The notes beneath the pieces are model-generated. The model saw only the letters and a list, made by a program, of their open reading frames with translations. It searched no databases and had not been told where the DNA came from. From the NCBI GenBank assembly GCA_029964075.1, contig CM057142.1:33978392-34042391 (forward strand): a stretch of DNA of 64,000 bases, written 5' to 3'. The position numbers were made by a program, and so were the translations under genes. Positions 51,939-63,946 of the stretch are shown in pieces (within the stretch, counting starts at the first letter, position 1; the number at the start of each line of letters is the position of its first letter). Source of the DNA: Patiria pectinifera. Taxonomy: Eukaryota; Echinodermata; Asteroidea; Valvatida; Asterinidae.

Positions 51939-53434
51939 GCCAAGTCAGTGAAACTTCCCGCGAGCGCGAAAATTCGGCACCATACTGAGCGGAACCTGGA
52001 CTCTGACAACGTACATTTTCGCAAAAGTGTATGTAAGCACCAGTCTGAAACATGGTTTATATCTTGACGTCTCAAGAATCGACATACACACGTGTACCCT
52101 CGTAAAGTATTTAGTTTGTCTCAGGGACGTGTTACTGTTTGTGTTTATCTGTTTCGATTTGTTTGGTAGCTCATCAGCCCTCATCAATCATGCACTGACA
52201 TGACTGACTGACTGACTGAGGTAGTTAAGCGGGTTTCCATACGTTAATTTTGGTCACTCAAATTAGGCCTACATTGTTACCATTTGGGTACTACATGGAA
52301 ATGCAATTACCACTGCCATGACTACGCCCTACATATGTATGTTAGGCCTTGGCCTTGGGGAGTGTCACTTAAATTTTGCCTGAAAAAGGGGGGATTTTGT
52401 CACCTCAAAAGTGACAAGCCCCATGTCTTGGGTGGGGCAGCTTGGGCAGGGGGGGGGGGGGACAATTGATAGGTGCATAGACCCACCATGGAGGCAGACC
52501 TCCATGGACCCACTAACTGGGGCGCTAGAACTCCTCTTTTGACATTTGGGATTTTGGTCTGTCGTACTAGCACCCTACAACGGAAGCAATCTCAAAGTTA
52601 GAATTTTCAAATTTTGCCACAACAGTTGCCAAAAATCACGCAAAATACTTGACAAAATACCTTTGAAAGCACCTGCTGGCTCCTCCCAAAGACGAAGTAT
52701 TGGGGCTTCAATGATACTCATGATTATTTTTTGGGTTGCAAATCCATGAAATTCATCCACTTTAGCACAGACATCACACAGCGATTCATTCAGTAATGTG
52801 AATGGCTGTGATCTACCAGCGCATACACTTTTTCACTCAATTATGTTGTTTGAATAAGATGTCTACGTCATTTAAACAAGATAGCCATATCATTTAAACG
52901 AGATAGCTATATGACATAGCTAGCTATGTCATTTAAATGAGATAGCTAGCTATGTCATTTAAGCAAGATAGCTATGTCATTTAAATGAGATAAGCTACAA
53001 TGTATGTCATTTAAGGGAGATAATTATATAGAAGAACATGTCACTCAGTTGTCCAGTAGACGGCAATGTTGATATCACATGCGTTTGTTTATCCAAACCT
53101 CTGTCCCACAGTAGTTTGCTCACACAAATTCCCATTTGGCTTAATAAGCGAAATCGCAATTGGCCGAATTTGTTAACCTTTTTGGCCGGAGGATGTTTCT
53201 CTGTGTAATGTTATTTGAATGGCGAAGGAACAAGTTTGTACAACTTCAACTTTTTAAAATTTGTTTGAAAAAGTTTTGGAAAATATAAATGGAAATGGAC
53301 ATTGTGTTGAATACATTGAGAATGGCGTTTGGTCTCTGTGTTATTTTTGTGTCACTAAATTTTTGAATCTTTCATTTGAATTTAATCACAGTGATAGAAC
53401 GATACACGTCGGGCAACACATATAAAACAACAGC
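51939..53434. other. Divergent intergenic region between RNASEH2C and the microprotein gene
   Basis: CpG-containing sequence just above the RNASEH2C start (51950-52080) is the likely promoter. CAG at 53388-53390 before the microprotein ATG is a possible acceptor for a non-coding exon. No other gene is seen. Confidence 0.5.
52858..53030. repeat. Tandem ATGTCATTTAAATGAGATAGCT repeats
   Basis: About six imperfect units of 25-30 bases containing TGTCATTTAAA and GAGATAGCTA. TAGCTAGCTA palindromes occur inside. Confidence 0.85.
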
Positions 53435-56400
53435 ATGCCTTCGATGTGGCAGAACCTGCGAGGGCGCTTTGACCGCAGCAAAAACCCGGCATGGGGTCGG
53501 GGAGTGTCGTTACTGTACGGCATGGGGGTCTGGACTATGCTGGGGGTGCTGTTCCTCAAATGGATGCAAGGTGCCGACAGCTTCGGGGCCACCCACTTGG
53601 GAGTAAAACAGGAAACCTTCCAGGAAATGTCAGAAGAGGAAAAAAACGAGCTCATCAAGAACAAAAACCAGGCCACTTGGAAAAGTGAGTATCACTTTGT
53701 AATTGTTTTTCTTTGTATGGGGGATGTTAGGGGTTAAAGGGGCATTGCGTCCTGAACTCACTGAAAATTTAATGTTTTAGATTGTTTATGAAGTGAACCA
53801 GCTCCCCACGTCAATAAAGGGGGAAGGAAGGAGGAACGGTCCTCTAATTAGAGCGGATGAGTGATCAAACAAAATATACAATCACTATGACGACTATGAT
53901 TTCCTGAACTACAATAAATGTTAAAGTACAAGACTTTAAACATCCAATAGACTAAATATGACATGGTAAATACAATGTGTGTGTCGAAGTTTAACGCATG
54001 GCTGGATGGCTGTCCACATACGCTACACTACAATGAATCATGTTTGTCTCACGGTCACAAAAATACCACAATTTCTCGCACAAAACGATTATAGCTTAGC
54101 AATACTCACAGGGAAGTTTCTATAAGATCACCCTCCCATAGGGAGCATGGCAGGAGCCATGCTCCCTACAAAAAACGAGAGAATTTTCAGAGACAATTTT
54201 ATGTCCGTCTTCTCTGTTCGAAGCCCACAGAAGAAAAAAGTTGTTACAAGTTGCCTATGCAAATCAAAGTGTTTCATGGAAATATGCAAATCACTTGCCA
54301 AACTTTTGGAAGAACAACAACTGAGGGCGCACTTGGTCTTCCTACATATACTTATCCTATTTTAAACATTCATGGTTGAAAAGAAACCAACCTCATGTCT
54401 TGCCATACCAAAGAAAAGACCAAAAAAAAACCCTGATTGTTTACGTCGGACACGACAAAGCGTGATACGTGTTTCCCAACATTTTCTTTCAATGTACAAT
54501 GTACGTTGTGTGTGTCTAATTACACCGTGCTCACGTTTGCCACGCCCCTTAGACAACCATATGGCATTTTTGTACACTAAGTTTTGTTTGTCGGAGATTA
54601 TGGGCATTCCGCATCCATTTGTAAATCACGAAATTCGACAATCATGTAATTTCACAAGCTGCGTTGACGCGATTCTAACGCGATTCTACTGCGATCAGTC
54701 AATTGCCTTAATTGTGACTTCAGTAAGCTCAGATTGTCCATAAAATTGGGGCCAAGTTCGCGCAAGGACTATAGTTGACCAATGGTTAACTAACGTTTGC
54801 CCGAACTCTGTCTAGTCGACGGTGGTTGACTACGCTAGTCGACTATTTGGAACCAGCCTACTGGGGTTGGTTGCTTCGCTGGTAACCAATAGCCACGCAC
54901 ATTCATAACGCTAGCAGAGAGCCAGGATCCAGAAGTTTTGCGATGCCATTTTGACCAGCGTTTGACTAGAGACGTTCGTGTAACCTGGAAAAATGATACA
55001 CTATGGGGAACTCGCACTAAAACTACAACTAAACTAAACTCAGGATCTTTGAAGAGAAAAGTCGTGAGGAGACTGAATTAATAGGGACAAGGGACACAAT
55101 TCTAGATTTCGAACAAAAAAGACAAAAAAAGAATTTATTTACAAGAACTTTCAAAATGACCAGATAATTAAAACCAAGACCACGAAAATCAAGTAAGAGC
55201 AAAGACTAAAAAAACTAAAACTTAAACCTAAAAAAACCCAAAGATAAAAACCAAGTTAAAAACCAAAAGTATTTAACCAAAAGTATTTAACCAAAAGTAT
55301 TTAACCAACAGTATTTAACCAACACAGTGTTGTATAAAGTGGACCTTAAAGACACTTCTGGCAGAAATCAAATGACTCGAGCAGATAAACTCTCACACAG
55401 GGCAAATCGCACCCAAGAAAATCAAGGGGAAAAGAGAGGTAATAAAATGCACGCTCCTCTCTCTACTGCCGCTGGTCTGCTACTGATCATGAGGGGTCTG
55501 TGCATGGTCTTACAGGGTGGCAGAGCACATGGTCTTATCAAAGGGGCTATTGTTCTAAGGGGTCATGTTACTGGGGAAGAGGAAAAAGTTAATCAGGGGT
55601 ACACACTTCTATGAACGGGTAGGGGACATCTAATAAGAAAAGGTGATTTATGCAGGGGAGATACTCCTATACTAAAACACTAAAAGCAATACAGTAAAAA
55701 CTACAAGTTAAAACTTGGCCCTGCCACACTCACGCCATCTTTAAAATATTGCTGTCCCCAGCAATGGCAATAAAAATCAACTTAATTCAATTAAACATGA
55801 TTAAAACAAACAAACAAAACGCAAAAATACACAATACACCTCGATACATAATTGAGAACATTTCTGTCAATCACAAACGGTAACTAGACAAAAAATACAG
55901 TGATCAGGGTCCTCTGTCTCATTATGAAGACTAGGCCAATAATATCTCTCCTTGACCAGCCGTAGAATTCTCCCGTATCCTAGCTTCTCCATGCTTCCAT
56001 GTAGACTGTTGAATACTTCCTCTCTCAACTGACGAGGAAACACTGCCAGGTACCTACATGTAGCCTTCCTGCCGCCCTTCTTGTACATCAGAAGTCCTCC
56101 CTTCACCTCTAGTCGACGCCATACTCCTAGCAACTTCTGCACCACTCTGGTTTCTTGGGACATTTGCCTCCTTGTCATCAGGGGGCTTGCCGTCTTGAGC
56201 TCAACAACCCGCCTGATTGCGGGATCTTCCAGCTGAGCTTCCCTGAGGCTTATCCTTGCGGAACTCATACCTCCCTGGGAGCTGGCCTGCGTCGCCTCAT
56301 CAGGGGTGCTTGCGTGTGTTTCTGGCGCTGGCTGGGGGGTGATGGGCTTAGGGACTTCCTGCACTGGCTGCGGGTTGGGGGTTTTCGGTTCCTGCCGATG

Positions 56401-59121
56401 TGGGATGGGGACTTCTGGAGTTGGCTGATCTGGGGGACGCTGATTCACATTAACATCTGACAGGGCGCACTCCAGGCTATGTATGTAACATCTCTGTCTC
56501 ATCTGTTCACCTATCACCTGCCGCATCATCTCCTTGAGTGCGTTTATCTGCCGAAATTGCTGCAGAATGACCTCCTGCATACTAGACTGGTGCTGCAGGA
56601 GTCTCAGCATCTCAGACTGCGGCTGCACATCAGCGACTTCAAGGTTGGCAAGGTTGCAGGTTTCGGCAGGTACTGGGTTGAACCCACAGAGCTGGAGTGG
56701 AGTCATGACATCCACCATCATGTACTTGTCCGATCCACCAATATAACGACACTGTGTTGGTTTATAGACTCTATTACTTGACTAATCTAAACTGACCACC
56801 AATGACATAAGAAAACAAACCTTTGAAAAAATGCCTGTCGTCCCTATCAAAACAATTCCTGGCTAATTTTTTCTAAAAAAAATATTCCCTACCCGGATCT
56901 TCCACCAAAAATAGTAAAAAAATGTAACCTGGAAAAATGATACACTATGGGGAACTCGCACTAAAACTACTACAACTAAACTGAACTCAGGATCTTTGAA
57001 GAGAAAAGTCGCGAGGAGACTGAATTAATAGGGACAAGGGACACAATTCTAGATTTCGAACAAAAAAGACAAAAAAAGAATTTATTTACAAGAACTTTCA
57101 AAATGACCAGATAATTAAAACCAAGACCACGAAAATCAAGTAAGAGCAAAGACTAAAAAAACTAAAACTTAAACCTAAAAAAACCCAAAGATAAAAACCA
57201 AGTTAAAAACCAAAAGTATTTAACCAAAAGTATTTAACCAAAAGTATTTAACCAACAGTATTTAACCAACACAGTGTTGTATAAAGTGGACCTTAAAGAC
57301 ACTTCTGGCAGAAATCAAATGACTCGAGCAGATAAACTCTCACACAGGGCAAATCGCACCCAAGAAAATCAAGGGGAAAAGAGAGGTAATAAAATGCACG
57401 CTCCTCTCTCTACTGCCGCTGGTCTGCTACTGATCATGAGGGGTCTGTGCATGGTCTTACAGGGTGGCAGAGCACATGGTCTTATCAAAGGGGCTATTGT
57501 TCTAAGGGGTCATGTTACTGGGGAAGAGGAAAAAGTTAATCAGGGGTACACACTTCTATGAACGGGTAGGGGACATCTAATAAGAAAAGGTGATTTATGC
57601 AGGGGAGATACTCCTATACTAAAACACTAAAAGCAATACAGTAAAAACTACAAGTTAAAACTTGGCCCTGCCACATTCGCACGTTGGTCTCAGTGCGCAG
57701 GCGTAAGGTACGTCACAAATCAACCACTAGTCGACTAATGGTCCTTGCCCGAACTTGGCCTGGGTTGAACCAGCCTGGTGTATTGTTAATGACTGACTGG
57801 CTGACTGACTAAGAATAAAAGATATCCACACTCAAGTCTGTCGGCTCACGGACCATTAGCTGCAGTCGGACTAGGCAAGCCTAGGCTATGTCTGAATTAC
57901 TTTGCTGTGGCTTGAAGTTACACTTGAGTCTGTGTGAAGTCACTGCAGCCACTTCCCATATGATTGCAGTCACTTCCCTTAAATTGCAGCCACTTCCCAT
58001 ATGATTGCAGCCACTTCCCATATAATTGCAGCCACTTCGAATATAATTGCAGCCACTTCCCATATAATTGCAGCCACTTTCCATATAATTGCAGCCACTT
58101 CCCATATAATTGTGTGTATTTGCAAGCCATAGCCAACAATTGGGACACAGCATAGTCTTGTGATGATACAAAATGCAGCTTTTAGAACCTGGTAAGTCCA
58201 TAAATTAGGAGTCCAAAAGTATGATTTTTTTGGTGTCCCTGTTACACCTGACTTGTGAAATTTGCCATGCAAGTATCATTAAAAGTGGCTTCAAACTATT
58301 TTGTATTTGATTGGCATGTCTTTTAATTTACATCACTTTTGGAGATAGAAGGCATTAAAGGTATAGTCCATTATTTGTAATTTGTGCATTTCGATCGTTT
58401 GAAGCAACAAAAGTGCTCAAAATCTAAATGAGGGTACTGAACAGCTAACCTGATGAAATTTCAGCTCAGCTTCAACTGTAAATTCTGAGAAAAACAGCAT
58501 TCTAGGATCTCAATTTCAAATCAAAAGTTGCTGAATCATGTTTTGAATTGGGCCTGAATTCAGCGTCCGATTCTCACCGAGCCGAATGCAGCTACGCGAT
58601 GTCGCGCACTGATCCAACAAATTATAGCAACCACGTGCGCGTCGTGCCAATGCTTTGCGCCGAATAACAAAACGAACTACTAATTTAAATTTCCTACGGG
58701 TGCGTCTTAAGAAGCACCATTGGAAAACCCTTCTTTTGTTGATTTCTTCAAAATGACAGCTTGCCAGAGAGAATAATTCACAAGGAGTTTAGTTCCCTTA
58801 CTGTCTTTCAACCTAGTATGTTTTTCATCAATAATTACGTCAGTTACTTTTTGGAAAGCTGCAAATGATGGACTCTGGATTTAAAGAATGTGTTTCTGAA
58901 GTTACAAATACTTAAGATATAGGCCTATCAGACGTAACAGGGACACGCAAATTGGACCCCAAATTTATAGAAGGACCCACCTTTAAGTGCGTAGTACCTG
59001 CTTTAATGTGTGGTTATTTCAAGAGGAATTTGGTCTTTATTTCTCTCTCTTTTCAGGACAACAGGAGCTGGCTGAGCACGTCGCGGAAAATGCCTACAAA
59101 CCGGTGGATTTTATGGGGTGA
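53435..59121 (+). CDS. Single-pass membrane microprotein, SMIM26-like
   Basis: Two exons, 53435-53684 and 59057-59121, join in phase 1 through GTGAGT and TTTTCAG sites to give 104 residues. Residues 1-22 are basic. About 24-44 (GVSLLYGMGVWTMLGVLFLK) form one hydrophobic membrane segment. Residues 60-104 are charged and probably helical, ending AYKPVDFMG. The RxxSxxYGxGxWxxLG arrangement resembles human SMIM26, a mitochondrial outer-membrane microprotein, and the length (104 against 95) agrees. This is a by-eye comparison of a short protein, so the name is tentative. The 5.4-kb intron carries an LTR element and a 21-bp repeat. The last exon runs straight into a ~168-bp tandem array that resembles its own 3' end. 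Confidence 0.75.
54979..55728 (-). repeat. Left (3') LTR
   Basis: Contains TTTATT at 55134-55139 (AATAAA on the element's strand) and four tandem TATTTAACCAA words at 55269-55322. Carries the same 95-codon plus-strand frame as the other LTR, which is not thought to be a gene. Confidence 0.92.
55867..56721 (-). CDS. Gag-like/integrase N-terminal fusion protein of the LTR element
   Basis: 284 residues. Residues 30-90 look like a coiled coil, 95-150 is Pro-rich, and 155-284 matches the linker and zinc-binding region just before integrase in gypsy-type polyproteins (FPRQLREEVFNSLH, RILRLVKERYYWPSL, CIFC). The second His of the HHCC finger appears lost (KLGYG where GHLG is usual) and the frame ends soon after the CxxC. 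The arrangement implies an internal deletion that fused an upstream part to the start of integrase. Confidence 0.75.
   Translation of the reverse strand: MMVDVMTPLQLCGFNPVPAETCNLANLEVADVQPQSEMLRLLQHQSSMQEVILQQFRQINALKEMMRQVIGEQMRQRCYIHSLECALSDVNVNQRPPDQPTPEVPIPHRQEPKTPNPQPVQEVPKPITPQPAPETHASTPDEATQASSQGGMSSARISLREAQLEDPAIRRVVELKTASPLMTRRQMSQETRVVQKLLGVWRRLEVKGGLLMYKKGGRKATCRYLAVFPRQLREEVFNSLHGSMEKLGYGRILRLVKERYYWPSLHNETEDPDHCIFCLVTVCD
56923..57675 (-). repeat. Right (5') LTR
   Basis: Nearly identical to 54979-55728; has one extra ACT near 56965. Followed at once by the TTCG target duplication. Confidence 0.92.
57944..58115. repeat. 21-bp tandem repeat (heptad-coding)
   Basis: About eight copies of ATTGCAGCCACTTCCCATATA with single-base changes. 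The period is exactly 21, so minus-strand frames read a seven-residue repeat (LQLYGKW in one frame). In the microprotein gene intron; no evidence of translation. Confidence 0.9.
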
Positions 59122-60198
59122 TATTCTTGAAAGGAAAAACGGACAAGACTAACTCTTCTTTAATACGAGGTTGAGCTAAGAAGGTGGTTGGTATTGGATT
59201 TGAACCTACAAGCTGCAGAACAATGTATTGATGCTGTACCAACCAGAGCTGTGCAGAAAATGTCTACAAACCGGCAAATTTCATAGGTGAAACTTTTGAA
59301 GGGGAAACGGACAAGGCTAACTCTTATCAAATACGAGGTAGAACAAAGAAACTGAATGGAACAGGATTAGAACCTACAAGCTGCAGAACGATGTATCAGT
59401 GCTGTACCAACCAGAGCTGTAGAAAATGTCTACAAACCAGCAAATTTCATAGGTGAAACTCTTGAAGGGGAAACGGACAAGACTAACTCTTATCAAATAC
59501 GAGGTAGAATAAAGAAACTGAATGGAACAGGATTAGAACCTGCAAGCTGCAGAACGATGTACCAGTGCTGTACCAACCAGAGCTGTGCAGAAAATGTCTT
59601 CAAACTGGTGGATTTCATAGGTGAAACTCTTGAAGAGGCAATGGACAATGCTAACTCTTCTCAAATACGAGGTAGAACAAAGAAACTGAATGGAACAGGA
59701 TTTGAACCTTCGAGCTGCAGAACGATGTACCAGTGCTGTACCAACCAGACAGGCATGCAACTTTTCCTCCGATCAGCTGATTTCCTCTTTTTTTTTCACT
59801 GCCAATGTGTGCCATTGAAAATAGAAAAACACTGTACAAAGTCTTTGCCTGACCAGAGCTGTGCAGAAAATGTCTACAAACCAGTGAACTTCTTAGATGA
59901 AATTCTTGAAGAGGCAATGGACAATGCAAACTCTTCTCAAATACGAGGTAGAACAAAGAAACTGAATGGAAAAGGGTTTGAACCTTCGAGCTGCTGAACA
60001 TTGTACCAGTGGTGTACCAACCAGATCTGTCCAGAACATGTCTACAAACGGTGGATTTCACTGGATGCAATTCCTGAAAGGGAAACAGACCAGGCGAACT
60101 CGTCTCAAATACGAGGTAGAGCAAAGAAGCTGAATAAAACATGATTAGAACCTCAGAGTTGTAGAACGCTACACCGGGTGCTCTACTAACCAGAGCTG
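59086..60198 (-). repeat. ~168-bp tandem array with tRNA-like units, starting in a coding exon
   Basis: Six units begin at about 59086, 59253, 59420, 59587, 59863 and 60031 at the word GCAGAAAATGTCTACAAACC. The first start lies inside the last coding exon of the microprotein gene (GCGGAAAATGCCTACAAACC, encoding AENAYKP). Each unit then has GAAACGGACAA, CAAATACGAGGTAGA and ACAAAGAAACTGAATGGAAC. On the minus strand each holds a tRNA-like piece: AGCTCTGGTTGGTACAGCA (A-box region), then GGTTCAAATCC or a variant (B-box; for example 59196-59206). Confidence 0.8.
59749..59851. mobile_element. Small element copy 2, inserted in the tandem array
   Basis: The unit order is broken here by ~105 bases that are the reverse complement of part of 48744-48888. 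ACCAG occurs on both sides and may be the target duplication. The insertion keeps the local plus-strand frame open. Confidence 0.65.
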
Positions 60199-60207
60199 TC
60201 CAGCTGT

Positions 60208-61016
60208 TAACACCACTAGTGTGGCCCCAGTATTGCTACGCTGTACTTCTGGCCACACACCAGGTTCTTGCCACTTCTAGGAGTTTGTCAAAAAAAATAT
60301 GCAAGTGTTCTTATATATGGTTGTACTACATGTATTAGGCCTTGGTTGTATTAGGCCTAGGTTGTATTCTATGATGTCTCAGCTGTTCCCCTCTGGAATG
60401 CTTAGTTGTCTTAATATCAAATTTTTCGAGAAATTTTGGTATTTTTCTGGAGCCAGACGATTTTCGTGTGCGTATGGCACACGCAAATCGTCTGTTGATG
60501 GCAGCCATTTTTAATGTAAGAAGCGATGACCTCAAAGCTGTGACGTCGCATTTATGCAAAACGATCTTGTCGCTCTGGCGTGCGAGTTGCAATGCGACGG
60601 CTTTTTCTTGTACAATGGATTCGCCCGTGCTGTATGGCTGCACTCTGTATTATACTTTTGGTTGAGAGATTGTACATGAAACAGCCGTCGTATTGCAACT
60701 CGAGCGCCTGAGCAACAAGATCTTTTTGCATAAATGCGACATCACAGCTTTTGGGTCATCGCCGTTTACATTCAAAATGGCTGCCTTCAATAGACGATTT
60801 CACTTGCATATTTTATATGGGCTCCAGAAAAATGCCAAAATTTCTCGAAAAATTGGATATTAAGATACCTTAGCATCCCAGAGGAGAACATCATAGAATA
60901 CAACCATATGTAAGAAAATTTGCGTAATTCTTTGACAAACTCCTCAGTAGTGGGGAGAACCTGGCATGTGGCCAGAGGTACAGCGCAGCAATACCGAGGC
61001 CACACTAGTGGGGTTG
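60208..61016. mobile_element. 809-bp foldback element, family TAGCCCCACTAGTGTGG, 9-bp duplication
   Basis: Ends TAACACCACTAGTGTGGCC and GGCCACACTAGTGGGGTTG, with arms of about 370 bases facing each other around 60625. TCCAGCTGT at 60199-60207 recurs at 61017-61025. Shares ends and TTTTTCGAGAAATTT words with 62168-62511. It truncates the tandem array on its left. Confidence 0.8.
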
Positions 61017-61170
61017 TCCAGCTGTATGTTGGTGGTCTAACAATAAACCAGTGCGGTATCTCAGTGACCCGAGGTCGTTCCGGATAACATCGCTGATGTG
61101 ATGTTACGCGATGTTACAGGAGATTACTTTAATTTCTGGGAGAGTTGCAGTCTGCAGTAAAGCAACACCA

Positions 61171-61296
61171 GCGCGCTTGAGCAAGATTATAAATATGCAT
61201 TGTTCAGTTCATGACCTCGTGTTTGTATGGCCAGCCGCCCGGCGCGCCTGACAAACGTCATGAATTAAATGCATATTCATAATCTTGCCCAAGTGC
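61171..61296. repeat. 126-bp palindrome
   Basis: Arms share GCGC.CTTG.GCAAGATTAT, ATATGCATT and TCATGA around a CG-rich centre (61230-61250). Probably a small MITE. Confidence 0.7.
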
Positions 61297-61299
61297 GCC

Positions 61300-62158
61300 C
61301 GCATAATGCATACATTACAACGTGGCCACCATTTTGAAATCCCATGGAGGAACATATTCGGGACGATGTTCGTGGAAGATGATGACTGAAAGTCGTCTTT
61401 TGGCCAGATGGGTGAAGATTTTTAGATAAAAGAACGTTTTTTTTTCCAAAAGGCATGAGTTACTCTACGACTAGGAACCTTAACTTTGGAAATTTCTGGC
61501 CTGGATGGAAAGATAATCTTGATCAAAATCGGTAGCAAAATCGCTACATCAGAGTTCAGCGTTTAGGGGAGCATTGGGCGTCTGGCTGTACTACAGAGCT
61601 TGCGATAGTACTGTACTGTACGGCCAGATGCAGTCGGGCTACCTGGAATTACAGTAAGGATTATTTTGTGCAAATATTCATGCCTCTCTCAGATGTACAA
61701 AAATGATAAAACTTTTTTTTCAGTTCTCAAATTGTAATTTTTAAGCTTTTTGTTTTAATAAAAATGATTAAACTTTATACCACCGTATCCCTAAAAAATA
61801 AGGAATTCTGTTAATGAACTTAACACCCCCCACCCGACAAACCCTCCTTTCTCAAGAGGTCAATGACATTTGTACAAAAGGTACCCTGACGTTTGTTCAC
61901 CCAAAGTCACACTGTCCTGTGTTCTGGTATCTGACTACTAGAGCGAAAACCATGTGTAGTGCTAGTGACAAGTGTGAGTGTGTCACCTGCTGAAGTCACT
62001 GCAGTGCTAAATTTTAAATTTCATACGCGCACGTGTGTGATATTTGTCAGTTGTTTTATACACAACTTCAGAAGCGTTTCATACATTGACTAGTCCACGG
62101 ACTTCGTACGTAGGGAATGTGATGTTTTCATCTGCTGCAAGCAAGACATTCATTGGGC
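61300..62158. other. No gene recognised
   Basis: Mixed sequence with T runs (61438-61445, 61715-61721) and no recognisable exon or repeat. Confidence 0.5.
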
Positions 62159-62167
62159 GGATAATGT

Positions 62168-62511
62168 TAGCCCCACTAGTGTGGCTGCGATATTGCTGCG
62201 CCGTGCTGTATCTCTGGCCAAACGCCACGTTGTCCAGTAGTACTACTGAGGAGTTTAGTCCAAACACTGGCACACCCATTTTGGCATTTTTTTTTACATA
62301 CATGTACCACTGTTTATGGTTGTATTGTATGATTTCTCATCTTTTGCCCTCCAAGTAGATTAGGTAATCTTTCTTGCGAATTTTTCGAGAAATTTAGCAT
62401 CTTTCTGGAGTCCATATGCGCCAGTGTTTGGACTAAACTCAGTGGTTTAGGAAACCAGACGTGTGGCCTAACGTACAGCACAGCAATACTGAGGCCACAC
62501 AAGTGGGGCTA
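62168..62511. mobile_element. 344-bp foldback element, same family as 60208-61016
   Basis: TAGCCCCACTAGTGTGG at the left, CCACACAAGTGGGGCTA at the right. GGATAATGT is duplicated exactly at 62159-62167 and 62512-62520. A smaller derivative of the 60208 element. Confidence 0.85.
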
Positions 62512-62844
62512 GGATAATGTCGACTCTTGGAGTTGGAGATCGAAACCGGCTGAGGTTCCCAGACTCTGCCGCTCTGGTTCTGCCACTCTGGTTCTGCCGA
62601 TCACGATTGACGAGCTGTCCCGTTGCATCAGATGATCAGTAATTTTTCGTTTCATTTGTCTCCGTGGAGAAGGTAAATAAAAGCATCCTCATAAAAATGT
62701 TGCGAATACTTTGTACATGTTGTATATCATGTATGTTAATTGTTGATTGATTTAAAATAAAACAAAATCAAGAAAATATTTTCGGAAAAAATGTTGCAAC
62801 CTGTCCTGACATGCCTGACGGTTGTTGTGTACATGTACATAAGC

Positions 62845-63489
62845 TACCCCTAGAACTATGGGTATTACGTAGCCCAGGTTGGACTCTGTTGTGTCAAGCA
62901 ACAAAAGTCCAGGGTATGAATCTCTCCTGCCATAGTGAATATAATTATAACACTTTTTTTTGCATATTTTTACCTGATGGAGGAGGCTGAAATTTTGTTT
63001 ACATATTCCTTGTTTCCAGAATAACTGAAAATAAACTGCAATCCCACGATTTTGTTGAAACCATTTTTAGAACGAACTCCCCGTGTGAAGATTACGTGCA
63101 CGCTTGGATGCACACCTACATGTAGCATTGCCTAGCACGCTGCCGCCACGGCAGCAAGCAGCAGCAAACGGCATGCGCATGTATGTCTTCACGCGGGGGG
63201 TTTGTACTGAAAATGTTTTCAACGAAAGCGTGGGATTGCGGTTTATTTTCCCGCCCTCGGACATATTTGCCTTTTCCAAACCCAGCGTAGGTATAATTCT
63301 GGACTCAAGGAATATTGTAAGTGAAATTTCAGCTTCCTCCGTCAGGTTAAAATATGAAAAAAATGTGTTAGAATTTTTTTTCGCTATGGTGGTACAATTT
63401 ATATACCCTTGGACGTCAGTCGTAATGTAATAAAGATGTCGTCCAACCTGGGCTAGGTGTTACGTGTAATACCCATAGTTCTAGGGGTA
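62845..63489. mobile_element. 645-bp foldback element, same ends as 12269-13010, 9-bp duplication
   Basis: TACCCCTAGAACTATGGGTA at the left with its complement at the right. TACATAAGC is duplicated exactly at 62836-62844 and 63490-63498. Diverged inverted arms include GGGATTGCGGTTTATTTTC and its complement near 63025-63055. Internally it has a CpG/CAG-rich patch (63130-63200). Confidence 0.85.
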
Positions 63490-63741
63490 TACATAAGCCA
63501 TTTCGCGGATACTGCCATCTTGCTTGAAATCGTGATTGCGCAATAGCCTCGGGGGTACACGTGACCCACACTGAAAATCCGTAGCGTAAAAGGCATGGGG
63601 AGGTCAGATTTGTTCTGAAAAAGCCATCTTTTTTTCCATGAAAAGAACACAATTTGGGTTACAGAGTTTTAAAAATTGATAAATGGGACATCGAGCTGTC
63701 TATGGGTGAAGAACAATATTTAAAAAATATCGCATGCAATG

Positions 63742-63946
63742 GCACCAAGCTTGAAAAGGGAAAATTTATCGTGGAAAAAGTAGTCATGTGACCACACACG
63801 TTGGGAAAAATTTGGTATGGTGTCGCACTTACACTCCGGGCACTCCTCATGTCTGGATCGTATGTGCGATACCAAATTATCTGTAGCGTTTCTTGCATAT
63901 GCGCGGTCACGTGACAACTTTTTCGCAAAAAAAATCCCTTTTCGAG
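63742..63946. mobile_element. 205-bp palindromic element
   Basis: The arms share GAAAAGGGA, GGAAAAAGTAGTCATGTGACC (mirrored as GGTCACGTGACAACTTTTTC) and TTTGGTAT, around the centre near 63840. Confidence 0.7.

Larger units (their letters stand above)
54979..57675 (-). mobile_element. Deleted, young LTR retrotransposon (Ty3/gypsy-like), antisense in the intron
   Basis: LTRs of 750 bp (54979-55728) and 753 bp (56923-57675) both run TG...CA and differ, by eye, by about two substitutions and one 3-bp indel. TTCG at 54975-54978 and 57676-57679 is a 4-bp target duplication. The single interior frame reads on the minus strand, so the 5' LTR is the right-hand one. A candidate primer-binding site (complement of TACCCGGATCTTCCACCA, 56890-56907) starts 15 bases inside it. 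Protease, reverse transcriptase, RNase H and the integrase core are missing, so it can move only with help from a full element. Confidence 0.92.
54750..57760. mobile_element. MITE interrupted by the LTR element
   Basis: GGCCAAGTTCGCGCAAGGAC at 54750 and its diverged complement, GTCCTTGCCCGAACTTGGCC, ending at 57760 are the ends of a ~310-bp element (54750-54978 plus 57680-57760). The LTR retrotransposon sits inside it. TAGTCGACTA-type words occur near both ends. Confidence 0.75.
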